The notes under the pieces: generated by a model
Told to the model about the DNA's origin: nothing
The model's database searches: none
Seen by the model: only the letters and a program-made list of their open reading frames with translations
Program-made: the position numbers and the translations under genes
Shown here: piece after piece, positions 36,161-48,033 of the stretch
Layout of the letters: each line of letters opens with the position of its first letter
How positions within the stretch are numbered: the first letter of the stretch is position 1
Source: Punctularia strigosozonata HHB-11173 SS5
Lineage: Eukaryota; Basidiomycota; Agaricomycetes; Corticiales; Punctulariaceae
Assembly (NCBI RefSeq): GCF_000264995.1
Contig: NW_006767434.1
Span: 1,886,004 to 1,950,003 of the forward strand
Direction: 5' to 3'
Length of the DNA: 64,000 bases

Positions 36161-36842
36161 GTTCGCAGAGGCAGGATATGAATCGGTTTGTCAGATCAAG
36201 GCTCGATTCTGTGAGGAAGTCGATCCAGAGAAAGATAGTACAGGCGCAGATATTGATGCCACAGTGGGATGAGTCGACGCTCTCAGCATCTTACCGAAAC
36301 CCGGGCACATCGGGATGATCGCCAGAATGTCGTTCGTAACGCCTTTGCCGAGGATGCAAGGCGAATCCGTAGCTAGTGACCGACGGCGGGCAGCGTCGCC
36401 CGTACAGTCATTGAAACTGGACCGCAATCAGAAGGGCGAGAGGTACAGGGCGATCTCGAAATTGCCATTTTTGAGGCAGCAGTCCTGATCAGCGTTGGCT
36501 ATCGACGCCAGACTACATACGCACCCGCGCGTTTTCGATACCGTATTTCCGAGTATACTGGATAGCTAGTAGCCTTTCTATAACGTCGCGACGACAGCGC
36601 ACCACACGGGAGTCATACGTAGCCCGAGTCACTCGTTGACGTTCTCCGAGCTTCGACAGTTAGAGTAGCTTTAGCGGTGATGTCAATTGCCGAGAGCCTG
36701 ATTGGCCCAAGATTAGCCTATGCATGATGGCGTGATCATGAACATATTCTCAGGTGCTTTGCTTCCCGCGTTCGACAGATGCAGGCAGGCAGGTTCTGAA
36801 AGTGTCGCGATCTTCTAAATGGGATGTTGAGGGAGGGCCGAG

Positions 36843-36872
36843 CGTACGCGTATCGTTCGTACGCGTATCGTT
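36843..36872 (+). repeat. 15-bp tandem repeat with two ACGCGT words
   Basis: The unit CGTACGCGTATCGTT occurs twice, back to back and without mismatch. Each unit holds the palindrome TACGCGTA, which includes ACGCGT, the core of the MluI cell-cycle box bound by MBF-type factors in fungi. It sits about 560 bp upstream of the ABC transporter start. Confidence 0.85.
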
Positions 36873-37429
36873 CTGGTCGTTTCCAGGGACGCTCCTTCAC
36901 AAACCATTTCCCCGGCCCGGAGCAAGCCCGGAGGCCAAAAATCATCAGATGCTCCGAATTTGTCGGGAAAGATGGGATCTCCCGATAGGCCACGGATGCG
37001 AACCGGCTGAAAGGCCACCGCGTGGGCATTCTGAGACCTTGGCTGGAGTGCTGCGGGTGGCTGCGGCTGGATAATGACCGCGATTCAGAGTGGTCTTGAC
37101 TCCTGCGCGAAGCGGGGGCGTCGGAGGTTCTGTGTAGCCTGCGGACGGTCGTGCCGTCGTTATATTCGTGCTGAGGGAGCGCCCGCCGAGGGGACGAGTC
37201 GATTCGCTCGGCTCGGACGGGTAAAAGAGTCCGTCAAAGCACCGCCACATCCGCCCACCACCCAGGCACGCAGACGGGGTACATAAGCAAGTTGACTAAG
37301 CCGGGCCTGGGGTGACGACAAGGAGGTATATCCGTCCTCACGTCCATCCGTGGCGAATCCCATCTGTTCTACTCCTTCCCTCGAACATCGATACCCAGGA
37401 CAACCCAGCGGACCGCCGTCGCTGTGCCC

Positions 37430-40400
37430 ATGTCCTCCACGAACGGATCGCTCGAAAAGCAGGCGGCCCCGTCGTCGGGCAAGAAAAAGGGGTTCTTTGC
37501 ACGACGGCCCAAGCCCGAGCCTCAGCCTGAAAACGAGAAGCAAGCGGACGTCGAGGTCCCCGCTGAGGATGCCAAACCCAAGGTCGAGGACATCAAACCG
37601 GTTTCGTTCACCGACCTCTTCCGGTTGCACACCAGGACGGAGCTCGTCCTCAACTTGATTGGTCTCGTCTGTGCGGCAGGAGCGGGAGCGGCTCAGGTAC
37701 GTGTCCCTGTTCCTTCTCTTGGGAAAGATGCTGACCCGATGGTGCAGCCGTTGATGAGTCTGCTCTTCGGTAACCTCACCCAGGATTTCGTCAGCTTCGA
37801 GACCATCCTCGCCGAGGCCAACAGCGGTAATGCCACGGCTAAGGCAGCGTTCCCCGCAGCGCGGTCACATTTCCGGCATACGGCGGCAAACGATGCGTCT
37901 TACTTGGTCTACATTGGTGAGTGCATCAAACAAAAAAACCGAATTCCGCTCACCTTCACCGATAGGTGTTGCTATGTTCGTCGCAACTTATGTGTACATG
38001 GTCGTTTGGGTCTACACCGGGGAGGTCAACGCCAAGCGGATACGCGAGCGCTACCTCCAGGCCGTTCTGCGTCAAGACATCGCCTATTTCGACAACGTCG
38101 GCGCCGGCGAAGTCGCCACCCGTATTCAGACGGATACCCGTACGTGCTCTGACAACGACCGGTGGTTCATTAGCTGATTCACTCGCAGATCTGGTGCAAC
38201 AAGGCATCTCTGAGAAGGTCGCACTCGTCATTATGTTCATCGCGGCGTTTTTCACCGGTTTCATACTCGCCTATGTCCGTAACTGGCGTCTCGCCCTCGC
38301 CTTGACAAGTATCATTCCGTGCATCGCCATCATGGGAGGCACCATGAACCGTTTCGTATCCAAATACATGCAGTATGTTGGCATACATGCTCTTCGCGTT
38401 ATTTCTGCTCACGAACCTCCTTCCAGGCTTTCGCTCAAGCATGTCGCTGAAGGCGGCACAGTGGCCGAGGAAGTCATCTCTACTGTCCGCACAGCCCAGG
38501 CTTTCGGAACGCAATCCATACTCAGCGGTATATACGACAAACACGTTGACAATGCCAGGACCGTGGACATGAAGGCCGCCGGATGGCAGGGTGGAGGGTT
38601 GGCTGTTTTCTTCTTCATTATATATAGTTCATATGCCCTTGGTGAGTGTCCGCCCACAACGATAATCTCAGGTCTGCTAACGCTACTTGCTATCTCAGCC
38701 TTTGACTTTGGTACTACACTCATTAATGAACACCACGCGAACGCTGGCCAGGTCGTCAATGTCTTCTTCGCCATCCTCATCGGTTCATTCTCCTTGGCTT
38801 TGCTTGCTCCCGAGATGCAAGGTAAGCATATGGTGACAATTCTTTTTGAAGGCAGACTGCTAACGCAATCCGTGACAGCTATCACTCACGCAAGGGGTGC
38901 GGCCGCTAAGCTCTACGCCACGATTGACCGCATTCCTCCCATCGATTCGGCCGATCCCGGAGGCCTCAAGCCCGAGAACGTAGTTGGTGAGATAGTACTC
39001 GAGCACGTTTACTTCAATTACCCGTCGCGCCCGAACGTTCCCATCGTCAAGGACTTGAACCTTACTTTCCCCGCCGGCAAGACTTGCGCGCTCGTCGGCG
39101 CTTCCGGAAGTGGCAAATCCACCTGCATCGGACTCATCGAGCGTTTCTACGATCCGCTATCCGGTTTTGTCAAGCTTGACGGCGTCGACCTCAAGGAGCT
39201 GAACCTCAAGTGGCTTCGCTCGCAGATCGGCCTGGTCTCTCAGGAACCGACATTGTTCGCAACCACGATCAAGGGCAATGTCGCACACGGTCTTATTGGC
39301 ACGAAACATGAGCACGCCTCGCAGGAGGAGAAGGATCAGTTGATCAAGGAAGCGTGCATCAAGGCGAACGCGGACGGCTTCATCACTAAGCTGCCACTCG
39401 GATACGACACCATGGTCGGCGAACGCGGTTTCCTGTTGTCTGGTGGTCAGAAGCAGCGTATCGCGATTGCTCGCGCGATCGTCTCCGACCCCAAGATCCT
39501 GCTCTTGGACGAGGCTACTAGTGCTCTTGACACTCAGTCCGAGGGCATCGTCCAGAACGCTCTTGACAAGGCTGCGGAAGGTACGCAAGCACTGCTGGTC
39601 TTTGTCCGAGAAAACTAATACCGCTCCAGGTCGTACCACAATAACGATTGCTCACCGTCTCTCCACCATCAAGGACGCCGACTGCATTTACGTCATGGGT
39701 GGCGGCGTGGTGCTCGAGAAGGGCACGCACCAGGAGTTGCTCAAGAACGAGGATGGCGCATACTCTCGCCTTGTCGCGGCGCAGAAACTCCGTGAAGCTC
39801 GGGAGGCCGAAAAGGATGTCACTGGTGACGGCGAGTCGTCGACAATCGAGGGAGACAAGGAGAAGACAATGGAGCAACAAGCTGCTGAGGAGATTCCTCT
39901 TGGACGCAAGCAGAGCGGGCGGTCTCTTGGTAGCGAGTTGATTGAGCAGCGCCAGAAGGAGAAGGCTGGTTCGGAGCACAAGGATGATTACTCCCTCCCG
40001 TACCTGTTCAAGCGCATGGGTATCATCAACCGCGAAGGCTGGAAGTGGTACGGTCTCGGATTCATCGCCGCTTGCTGTACCGGCGCCGTTTACCCAGCTT
40101 TCGGTCCGTGTCCTGTTCGGATCCTTACTTCCGTCTCGCTCACGGTTTGTCGTTTACCGCAGGTATTGTCTTTGCTCAGGCGATCAGCAACTTCTCGAAC
40201 CCGAACCCGCATATTCGTAGGGAAAGAGGTGACCGTGACGCTCTGTGGTTCTTCGTCATCGCCATCTTGTCGACTTTCGCCGTCGGCTTCCAAAACTATC
40301 TGTTCGCCTCAACTGCTGCGTCGTTGACCGCGAAGTTGCGCTCTCTGAGCTTCAAGGCCATTCTCAGGCAGGACATCGAGTTCTTCGACAAGGACGAGAA

Positions 40401-42106
40401 CAGCACCGGCGCCTTGACCTCGTCCCTCAGCGACAACCCGCAAAAGGTCAACGGTCTCGCCGGCGTGACGCTCGGTGCCATCGTACAGGCGTTCGCAACC
40501 CTTGTAGTTGGTCTCATCCTCGGTTTGATCTTCGCTTGGAAGCTTGGCCTCGTTGGTCTCGCTTGCATGCCGCTCCTGGTGTCCGCCGGTTACATTCGTC
40601 TTCGCGTCGTTGTGCTCAAGGATCAGAAGAACAAGCGAGCGCACGAGGATTCCGCTCAGCTTGCTTGCGAAGCTGCCGGCGCCATCCGGACGGTCGCGTC
40701 GCTCACCCGCGAGCAGGATTGCACGGACCTTTACAGCCAGAGTTTGCAGGGACCCCTCGAGGAGTCGAACAGGAGCGCCATCTGGAGCAACTTGCTGTTC
40801 GCGTTGTCGCAGTCTATGTCGTTCTATGTCATCGCGCTCACCTTCTGGTATGGCTCGCGTCTCGTCTCGGAACTTGAGTTCTCGACGACCGACTTCTTCA
40901 TCGGCTTGACGGTACGTCTTATGTTTCCATCTGATAAGTACCCTTCTTGATGCGATGTCGACTACAGAGCACGGTCTTCGGTGCCATTCAGGCTGGCAAT
41001 GTATTCTCCTTCGTGCCGGATATGGTAAGCCCTCCTCCGATGTACTGATGTCGAGATTCTCAACCGGTTCTTCGAACCCTTAGTCTTCCGCCAAGGGTGC
41101 TGGTTCGGACATCATCAGACTTCTGGATTCGCGACCGGAAATTGACGCCGAGTCGACCGAGGGCAATGTCCCCAAAGATGTGCAGGGCCGGATCCGCTTT
41201 GAGGACATTCACTTCCGTTACCCGACCCGCCCCGGAGTACGTGTCCTCCGCGGCCTGAATCTCACCGTCGAGCCCGGCACATACGTCGCCCTTGTCGGCG
41301 CTTCTGGATGTGGCAAGTCGACGACGATCCAGCTCGTCGAGCGGTTCTACGATCCTCTCGCCGGTCACGTCTACCTAGACGGGCAGGACATCGCCGAGCT
41401 CAACGTCCAGGAGTACCGGAAGCACATCGCCCTCGTGTCCCAGGAGCCGACATTGTATGCCGGAACCGTGCGGTTCAACATCCTCCTCGGAGCTACCAAG
41501 CCCCACGCGGAAGTCACTCAAGAGGAGATTGAACAGGCGTGCCGGAATGCGAACATCCTGGATTTCATCCAGTCCCTGCCGGACGGCTTTGATACCGAGG
41601 TCGGAGGCAAGGGCTCGCAATTGTCCGGGGGTCAGAAACGTGAGTGGACTCCGGCGGTGCTGAGATGAAAGATGTGGAATGACACGTTTTGATAGAACGT
41701 ATTGCGATCGCTCGTGCGCTGCTTCGCAACCCGAAGGTGCTGCTTTTGGACGAGGCCACGTCTGCGCTTGACTCGCAGTCCGAGAAGGTTGTGCAAGCGG
41801 CGCTCGACCAGGCGGCGAAGGGGCGGACGACCATTGCGATAGCCCATAGGTTGTCCACCATCCAGAACGCGGACTGCATGTGAGTTCTCCTGCTTTACGG
41901 CTATGACGAGTCTGGACCTGACGGCGTTCACCCAGTTACTTCATCAAGGAAGGTACGGTGAGCGAGTATGGCACGCACGACCAGTTATTAGCGAAGAAGG
42001 GCGACTACTATGAATACGTCCAGTTACAGGTACGTCTGTTGCCACCATCTCGAAACACTGATCGCTGACCGGCTCCGACGCACAGACTCTCAGCAAGGCC
42101 GCATGA
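37430..42106 (+). CDS. Full-size ABCB (MDR/Pmd1-type) ABC transporter
   Basis: ATP-driven membrane exporter of lipophilic compounds or peptides, arranged TMD-NBD-TMD-NBD. ATG at 37430. A basic N-terminus ([12 protein letters not shown]) leads to TMD1 ([19 protein letters not shown] onward, with [18 protein letters not shown]). NBD1 has Walker [18 protein letters not shown], signature [14 protein letters not shown], Walker [13 protein letters not shown] and the H-loop [12 protein letters not shown] charged linker (about residues 700-760, EREAEKD-like) joins TMD2 ([20 protein letters not shown]). NBD2 has [38 protein letters not shown] split by an intron, [15 protein letters not shown] and [12 protein letters not shown]. 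It ends LQTLSKAA at 42106. Both nucleotide sites look catalytically complete. About ten introns. Substrate unknown; Ste6 pheromone export is an alternative. Confidence 0.95.
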
Positions 42107-42492
42107 TGATAGACACGACGTGATCTGGCAATTGTAATATATTAATGCAGCTGGGCATGGATGGAGGTGTTATCGGTCTCGTTATTAGTAGTTTACGCTC
42201 CCCACTTGTCTGTTTGGGCTCTATACCTCCCCTACAACCCGTGTCATACGTCGGATAGGGTAATGATACGCCTGTTCACGGTCGTTACATGAACGAGCGG
42301 GAGTGGAGGGTGGTGGCGAGTTTCCGGATCGGGCAGGTGAGCACCACGAGGCAACGTCACCTCGCGCGAGCCGGAGCCCAGCGCGAGGTTGGTCTGCGCA
42401 CCCGCCATCATCACTGCGACCACAAAACTCGTGGCGAGCCGTAATCTCCTTGCTCCCCCTCCCGCCCCTCCTCTCCTCTCCTTCGTACAACC
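42107..42492. promoter_or_regulatory. Spacer between the ABC transporter and the VAP gene
   Basis: About 390 bp in tandem orientation, holding the transporter 3' UTR and the VAP promoter. A pyrimidine-rich tract (CTCCCCCTCCCGCC and similar, 42450-42485) lies directly before the VAP ATG. Confidence 0.5.
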
Positions 42493-43927
42493 ATGTCTGT
42501 CACTCTGCAGCCCTCGACGACCCTGGGCTTCAACCGTGCGTGCCGTTCTCTCCGTTCACCGTAGCTCGTTTGTGCTTCCGGATGATGCGGGGCTCCATGG
42601 CTTGAAGGCGCCCGTTTGGCGACATATGTCATTTGCAATTCACGTTTGCTTACACCTATTATAGGCCCCCTAACGCAGACCGTGAAGCGCAACCTGACCG
42701 TCATCAACCACAATGACCAGCCCATCGCCTTCAAGGTTAAAACGACTGCTCCGAAAGTACGTTGCACGTGCCCGGTCGCAGTGGACGAACTGACTGCGCT
42801 CCTAGCTGTACTCCGTGCGACCCAATTCTGGCCGGATAGAACCCGGAGAGAGCCTGGATGTACAGGGTATGTCCCTGCGCTGACGGCCCTGTCGTGACGT
42901 GGTCGACTTACGAGTTATCAACAGTCATGCTGCAGGCTATGAAGGAAGAGCCTCCATTATCCGCCAAATGCAAGGACAAGTTCCTCATTCAGAGCACGTT
43001 CATCACCCCCGATAAAGAGACCCTGCCGCTACAAGAAATCGTAAACCCCTCCGTAAATCCATCTCAGGAAGCGTAGCTGACCCCGTTCTGCTCCAGTGGA
43101 ACTCGACGGACGACAGCAGCGAAGCTACCAAGGTTCACCAACACAAAATCAAAGTCGTGTACCTACCCCCAGAAGGGCAGGCCCTCGAGGAGGAGGACGA
43201 GACTAACATGGGCTCAGTCTTGAGCGGCGGCGAAGATTCAGTGGGTCACAGTGCAAGCTACGATCAGGTTCCCTCTGACAGTAGCTTACAGCGTCAATAT
43301 ACCACTGTTCGCCAACCTTCATTGAACGGCCGCACGCAAGGCATCCCCGACTTCAGTATCGAACACGAGCACATAGATGATGTGATTGCGCGTTCCAAGA
43401 CCCCGGCGGAGGACGAGCACGAGACCCGCCACCCCGAGCCGCCGTCGCCTATCATCCAGGTTACGCACGCCGACGCCGCCCCTGTGCAGCCGCCATCGCC
43501 TGTCAAGCCGCCGATGCCTATCCAGTCCTCGGTCAGCAGTCCCTCGGAAGAAGCGTACAAGGAGCTCCTCCAGAAGTATAGCGAAGCGCAGCAGGAGCTG
43601 CAGCGTATGCGTGCGCTGCTCGCCTCGATGCCGGACACGAGCGTCGCTCCCACGAGCGAGGCGCCGACGCTACGCCGGAGGACGCGCCGGCCTTCGGACG
43701 CGATGACGAGCACCACCATGGCAGGCACGTACACCGGCGAGACCGAGACGGGTTATGGTGGCACCGAATACACGCGCACGGATTACCCCGAGACCGAGAC
43801 GGGTTACGCGCCGACGACCACCGGGACGGACGTCGAGACCGTGTTCTCGCAGTCGGAGGGCGTGCCGCTCCAGGTTGTCGTCGCCATCGCAATCGGCGTG
43901 TTCTTGACGACCTACATGTTCTTTTGA
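42493..43927 (+). CDS. SCS2: VAMP-associated protein (VAP/Scs2), ER contact-site receptor
   Basis: Tail-anchored ER protein whose MSP domain binds FFAT-motif lipid-transfer proteins. ATG at 42493 (MSVTLQPSTTLGFN). After the first intron: RPLTQTVKRNLTVINHND and IAFKVKTTAPK, then a short exon LYSVRPNSGRIEPGESLDV, VMLQAMKEEPPLSAKCKDK, FLIQSTFITPDKETLP and the C-terminal MSP strand HKIKVVYLPPEG. These include the FFAT-contacting K-T-T and K-x-K-F residues. A long acidic, proline-rich linker contains a predicted coiled coil (YKELLQKYSEAQQELQRMR) and a TETGY-rich patch (GETETGYGGTEY, PETETGYAPT). The tail anchor is PLQVVVAIAIGVFLTTYMFF, ending right at the stop. The linker is longer than in yeast Scs2. 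Confidence 0.93.
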
Positions 43928-44390
43928 CGAACGTTTGCGGGAATGAAATCTCATCGGCACCTGGCACGGTGCTTTGTATATCCTGTGGACTCCTAGGTAT
44001 TCTTCAGCGTTTTTTCTCGCTTCCCCCGTGTCGAATAGGGTATCTATCTATATTCACGCGATACCGCCAACTATATCCGCGCGCTCAGCGCTGCACGTAC
44101 GACCGAACTTGTCGTCCCTGTACATAGCTTAAATACTCGTTTTCTGCGTTGATTCGCCCTTCCGGCTACGCAACTCCTTGCTTTCAATGTTAAAGCTGTA
44201 CACTCAGCATCGATGACAGAGTACAATGATATAAGTGAGAACCGTAGTGCTATGATTGCCAGTTCGGGCCAGGAGAGGGATGATGCAACTTAGATACCGA
44301 TTCAATTGTCCGTGCTACGAATACCAGACAGCATTACACAATAGGGAACCAGAGTAATTCAACGTGCCGCCAGCCAAAAGAGACAATTGA
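43928..44390. other. Convergent spacer, VAP / ERG24
   Basis: About 460 bp between two stop codons, A/T-richer than the genes, with nothing recognisable. Expected to hold both 3' UTRs. Confidence 0.5.
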
Positions 44391-46101
44391 TTAGTAGATA
44401 TAGGGGATGATTCTGTAAGGAACCAGCTGCTTGTACTTGTGCCAGTCCTTGCCGTACCTACCAAGGCAGGAGCATGAGCGAACGCGTCGAAGACAAAAAA
44501 TGACGGGCGACGTACTTTTTCTCGCAGTTCTCGTCGTCGCGCAACTGGCGGTGCATGAGCAGCACCGCGAAGTAGCTCACGTAGAAATACGTGATGGGTG
44601 CTATCGAAGGGAGTCAACACGTGGCGGTCTGTGAACTGACTTCAAAGGAAAGGCGTACTATTGAAGCCGGTCGGCAATGACCACGCGAGCGCCATCAACA
44701 GGTCGCCGAAGTAGTTCGGATGCCTGGATAAACCCCACCATCCGGAGGTGAGGAGCTTCGAGCCGCTTTCGGTGGTGAAGTACTTCAGATCTATGCATCA
44801 CGAGTTCGTCAACAATAGGAGCGTGGATGCGACGAGGATACCACATACTCTTCGGATTCCTGCCGTTTCGGAAGTCGTTCTTTTCGCCGTTCGCGTCTCG
44901 GAAGATGTAGTATCCCAATGCGTTCACGAAGAAGATCGCGGCAGTCCAGATAGGACCGAGCTCGATGGGGTTGAACGCAAGGTAACGAGCTTGAAGCGAG
45001 TACACAAACGGCACCCAAAGCAAATCGCCGACTACGTAGTGTTTCCGTCAGCCAAACGCCGGCCTGCGCCGGAAGCCATTAGGAGATGACTGACCGGACA
45101 ACATGAAGCCGAAGCCGTCCGTGGTGATGTCCATAGTGGTGAAGATCGCAGGCTATCCAGGTTATCAGGACCAGTGTTCTCCTTCCTGAGCTACGGAATA
45201 TACCTCGTTGTAGAGACCATCCGCAACGTAGCCGATCTGGAACAGCAGCACGAGCCACATCGAGTCCGTAATCCTGCCTCCGTTCCTTACAGCCTGTTCG
45301 CAAGCCATGCTGATATCGATGAGGACCCATAGGATCAAACCCGGGCGTAACTCGTTGAAGGACTTGATGTCGAAGGAACCGATGGATGGGTTCAGTTCCC
45401 GGCCAATGAAGAACTATCGGCATCGTGTAAGGTTTCAAAAGACGACGTGGACTGTGGCTCGTAACGTACGTCGTAAATCACGTTTCCCGTGTTTCCCCCT
45501 AGCGCCAGCAGCTTGCCTGACCGGAAGGACGCGAGGTAAACGTAGACAGCTTGAATGGCTGAGTTCAGGAGAGCGGCAGTGCAGAAGCCAATCCAGCGTT
45601 CGTAGAAGAAGGTGAATGAGCCAGCTCCGAATCGCCAAATTATACCGGCGGTGATGCCCATCGCGAACAGGAAGGTCGAGAATGCTGACAACGCTCTATG
45701 AATCACACTGGATAGTACTAGATATTGTGAGAGGCCAACACACCGTTGATTTTGTACTTCTTCTTCTCCCCGTTCCGCATCGTCACGCCCTCAACCCAGT
45801 CCCCGGGTATGATCGCCCAGGCGAGCACGCAGAATGCATACCAGCCAAAGTAGATAGCCGCAGCCTTCGTATCCCATAGGCTCTTCCAGAACTCGACGTC
45901 GCCTACCGCGTCCAAGAAACGCAAGGGTAGCAGAGAGAGCGGCGGAGGGCAGCCGCCGGAGGTCTCGGAACAGGTGTAGTACAGACCGTAGGTCGTGAGC
46001 GGCACGCTGAGTGTGACGAACAGCGCGCCTGGGGGCCCGAAGAATTCGTAGCCACGAGTTTTCGGGTTCAGCTCGGAGGTGTCTTGTTTCGCGACAGCCA
46101 T
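44391..46101 (-). CDS. ERG24: C-14 sterol reductase
   Basis: ER enzyme that reduces the C14-15 double bond after sterol demethylation in ergosterol synthesis, using NADPH. ATG at 46101 ([14 protein letters not shown]). Motifs in order: [56 protein letters not shown], then [63 protein letters not shown], the sterol-reductase signature [18 protein letters not shown], and the terminus [16 protein letters not shown] + [16 protein letters not shown], ending PYIY. Seven or eight short introns. Signatures of the ERG4/ERG24 family (LLVSGWWG and the terminal R-D-x-x-C...YG...W) are complete, and the GRELNP motif separates it from lamin-B-receptor pseudo-versions. Confidence 0.95.
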
Positions 46102-48033
46102 GTTGGGGACGAATGCAAGGTCCAAGCTTAGGCTGTGAGCCTCAGCTATATCGTCGTTTGCGAAGACCAGTCGTACGACCAGGTTTGCTGCGCAGGTAGT
46201 TAGTTACCCGCAGTCGATCCCGGAGGTCGTGAGTGTATGTGCAAGCCTGTGCAAGCTGAATGGCTGAGGGAGGCAGAGGCGTGTCAACAAAAGACTACCT
46301 ACCGACGACGCGTCTCACGCGCGCCGCCGCCGGGAGGTCATCTGCTGCTTGCGGTACTCGTACGATCATCTCGAGAAAATAGCCCATTCACGCTCTGCAT
46401 CGCTCCAGAAAACGATATCATGCTGGTCGCCCCGAGGCTGACAACAAAGATACAGTCACGCTAAATACGCAACACGAAAACCGCGCTGCGATTCCATTGC
46501 AAGGCGGTTAAGTCTATTATAGCACTGATATTGATGACGAACGTAACGCGCGAGGGGCCTGCTGGCGGAACGGAAATGCTATATCTCGCTCTAGGCAAGC
46601 TGGCTGTGGATGACAGCTCTGGATGAGACACGAGGTAATGCAGATTGTTACGAGGAGAACGCGGTTCGGAAACGCGAAGAGCTTCTGCAGGAACCATCGT
46701 CGTTCTTGGTCAATTGGATACAACGGGTCTGTAAGGGTCTTCGGATTGACAAGGTTGCGAGATGACCGCCGTGCTGGCGTGTAGGACAGTGGGCGCACAT
46801 CTAACCAAGCTCGGCAACAATCAGACTCAGAGAGCTGAAAGTGATCGTGTCGCAGAGATCCGTGCAGCGATGTCCATCAACTTGCCACGCCGGGGAGCAT
46901 AACGTGGCGCATTTCAGGTTGGGCCTAGATAAGCTCCGTGAACTGGCCGCCTAGGTGGTGCGAGGGAGAAGCCACTGATATGAGATGGTGGATGGCGTCT
47001 AGAGGTGAGCAATGCCGCGGGCCCTTCGATAGTCGCGATCCTAACAAGTCAGGGCCAGTATTGTAGACAGTGAGCGTGAAAACACGAGCGGCCGCACTAT
47101 GGAGGTGTAGCTATGACGGATTCGGACGGATGGCGACGAGAAACCTCATGAAATCGAGCGCGTTCCATGGCCGCTGCCACTACTGAGAGAGCTGCTCGGG
47201 AGTGGCATAATATTGGCATACTGAAAGTGGCGGCCGCTTGTTTGCTTTCGTCGAAACAGGCCCGCGTGGTGATCGCCAGTGGCCATATCCGAATGGAAAC
47301 CGTAGCCATGTCTTCCTCTGCTACTTAGAGACGGCGTGTCTGTATCGACTCGGTTCAGACATCTCACTGGATCGCAACGGGTCCAGATAGTCAGATGGCG
47401 AGAGTTTGGAGGGGTCCGAATCGAGCATGGCGCCCCAGATACATGTTTGGACACAGATGCAGACGGGATGGCAATGGAAAAGGTGATTTTTGTGATCGCG
47501 CGAAGGAGGTCACGGAAAGGTGGCTAAAGGTACACACATCGCCACAGCGGGCGGTGGCAACGCGTAGGACCGAGGTCGACCAGTGACCGCGTACTTATGC
47601 GCAGCCGTGGGCCCGTCCCATTGCATTCTATGGGGCGCTGCCTACAATGTAGCCGACGTCAGGACTGAGTACTGAGTACCAAGCAGTACGAGGCATGAAC
47701 ACCGCCGCACACACCTACGTCTCGGCCCCAGATACCGTTGATCATGATACACCCATCATGATGGAACGTCGGCGCCGTGTCGATCCGTCGTGCTCGAAAT
47801 CTGCAAAGTCCCTCGAGTTCTCGGGTCCAGGACAACCCGCCCTTATCCTTTCCCGCCGTTGCCCTTCCCTGACTTCAGGTCCTGGTTGACTTCATTCTTG
47901 ACCGCCCTGGCTCGGTGATCCATCGCTGCTTTTTGTGTTCGTGCGGCAGGACTCGCTAGAATCTTTCGTTTTCACGGTTCGAAAACACCCCACCTTTGCC
48001 TTGGAAACTTCGCGATAATCGGATCCGGAAATC
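46102..48033. other. Intergenic region of 1.9 kb, no gene seen
   Basis: Lies between divergent ERG24 and 7TM-gene starts. Frames up to about 100 codons have no motifs, no shared exon logic and several non-ATG starts. I saw no tRNA-like B box, terminal repeats or repeat families. Both flanking promoters must lie here. Confidence 0.5.

Larger units (their letters stand above)
34370..37429. other. Three-kilobase gene-poor region
   Basis: The longest stretch without a supported gene. Frames are short and mostly lack ATG starts. It contains a tandem duplication near 35.5 kb, a 15-bp tandem repeat near 36.85 kb, and a minus-strand piece at 35790-36160 that loosely resembles transporter helices. 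No terminal repeats, transposase or reverse-transcriptase motifs were seen. The right part must include the promoter of the ABC transporter. Confidence 0.55.
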
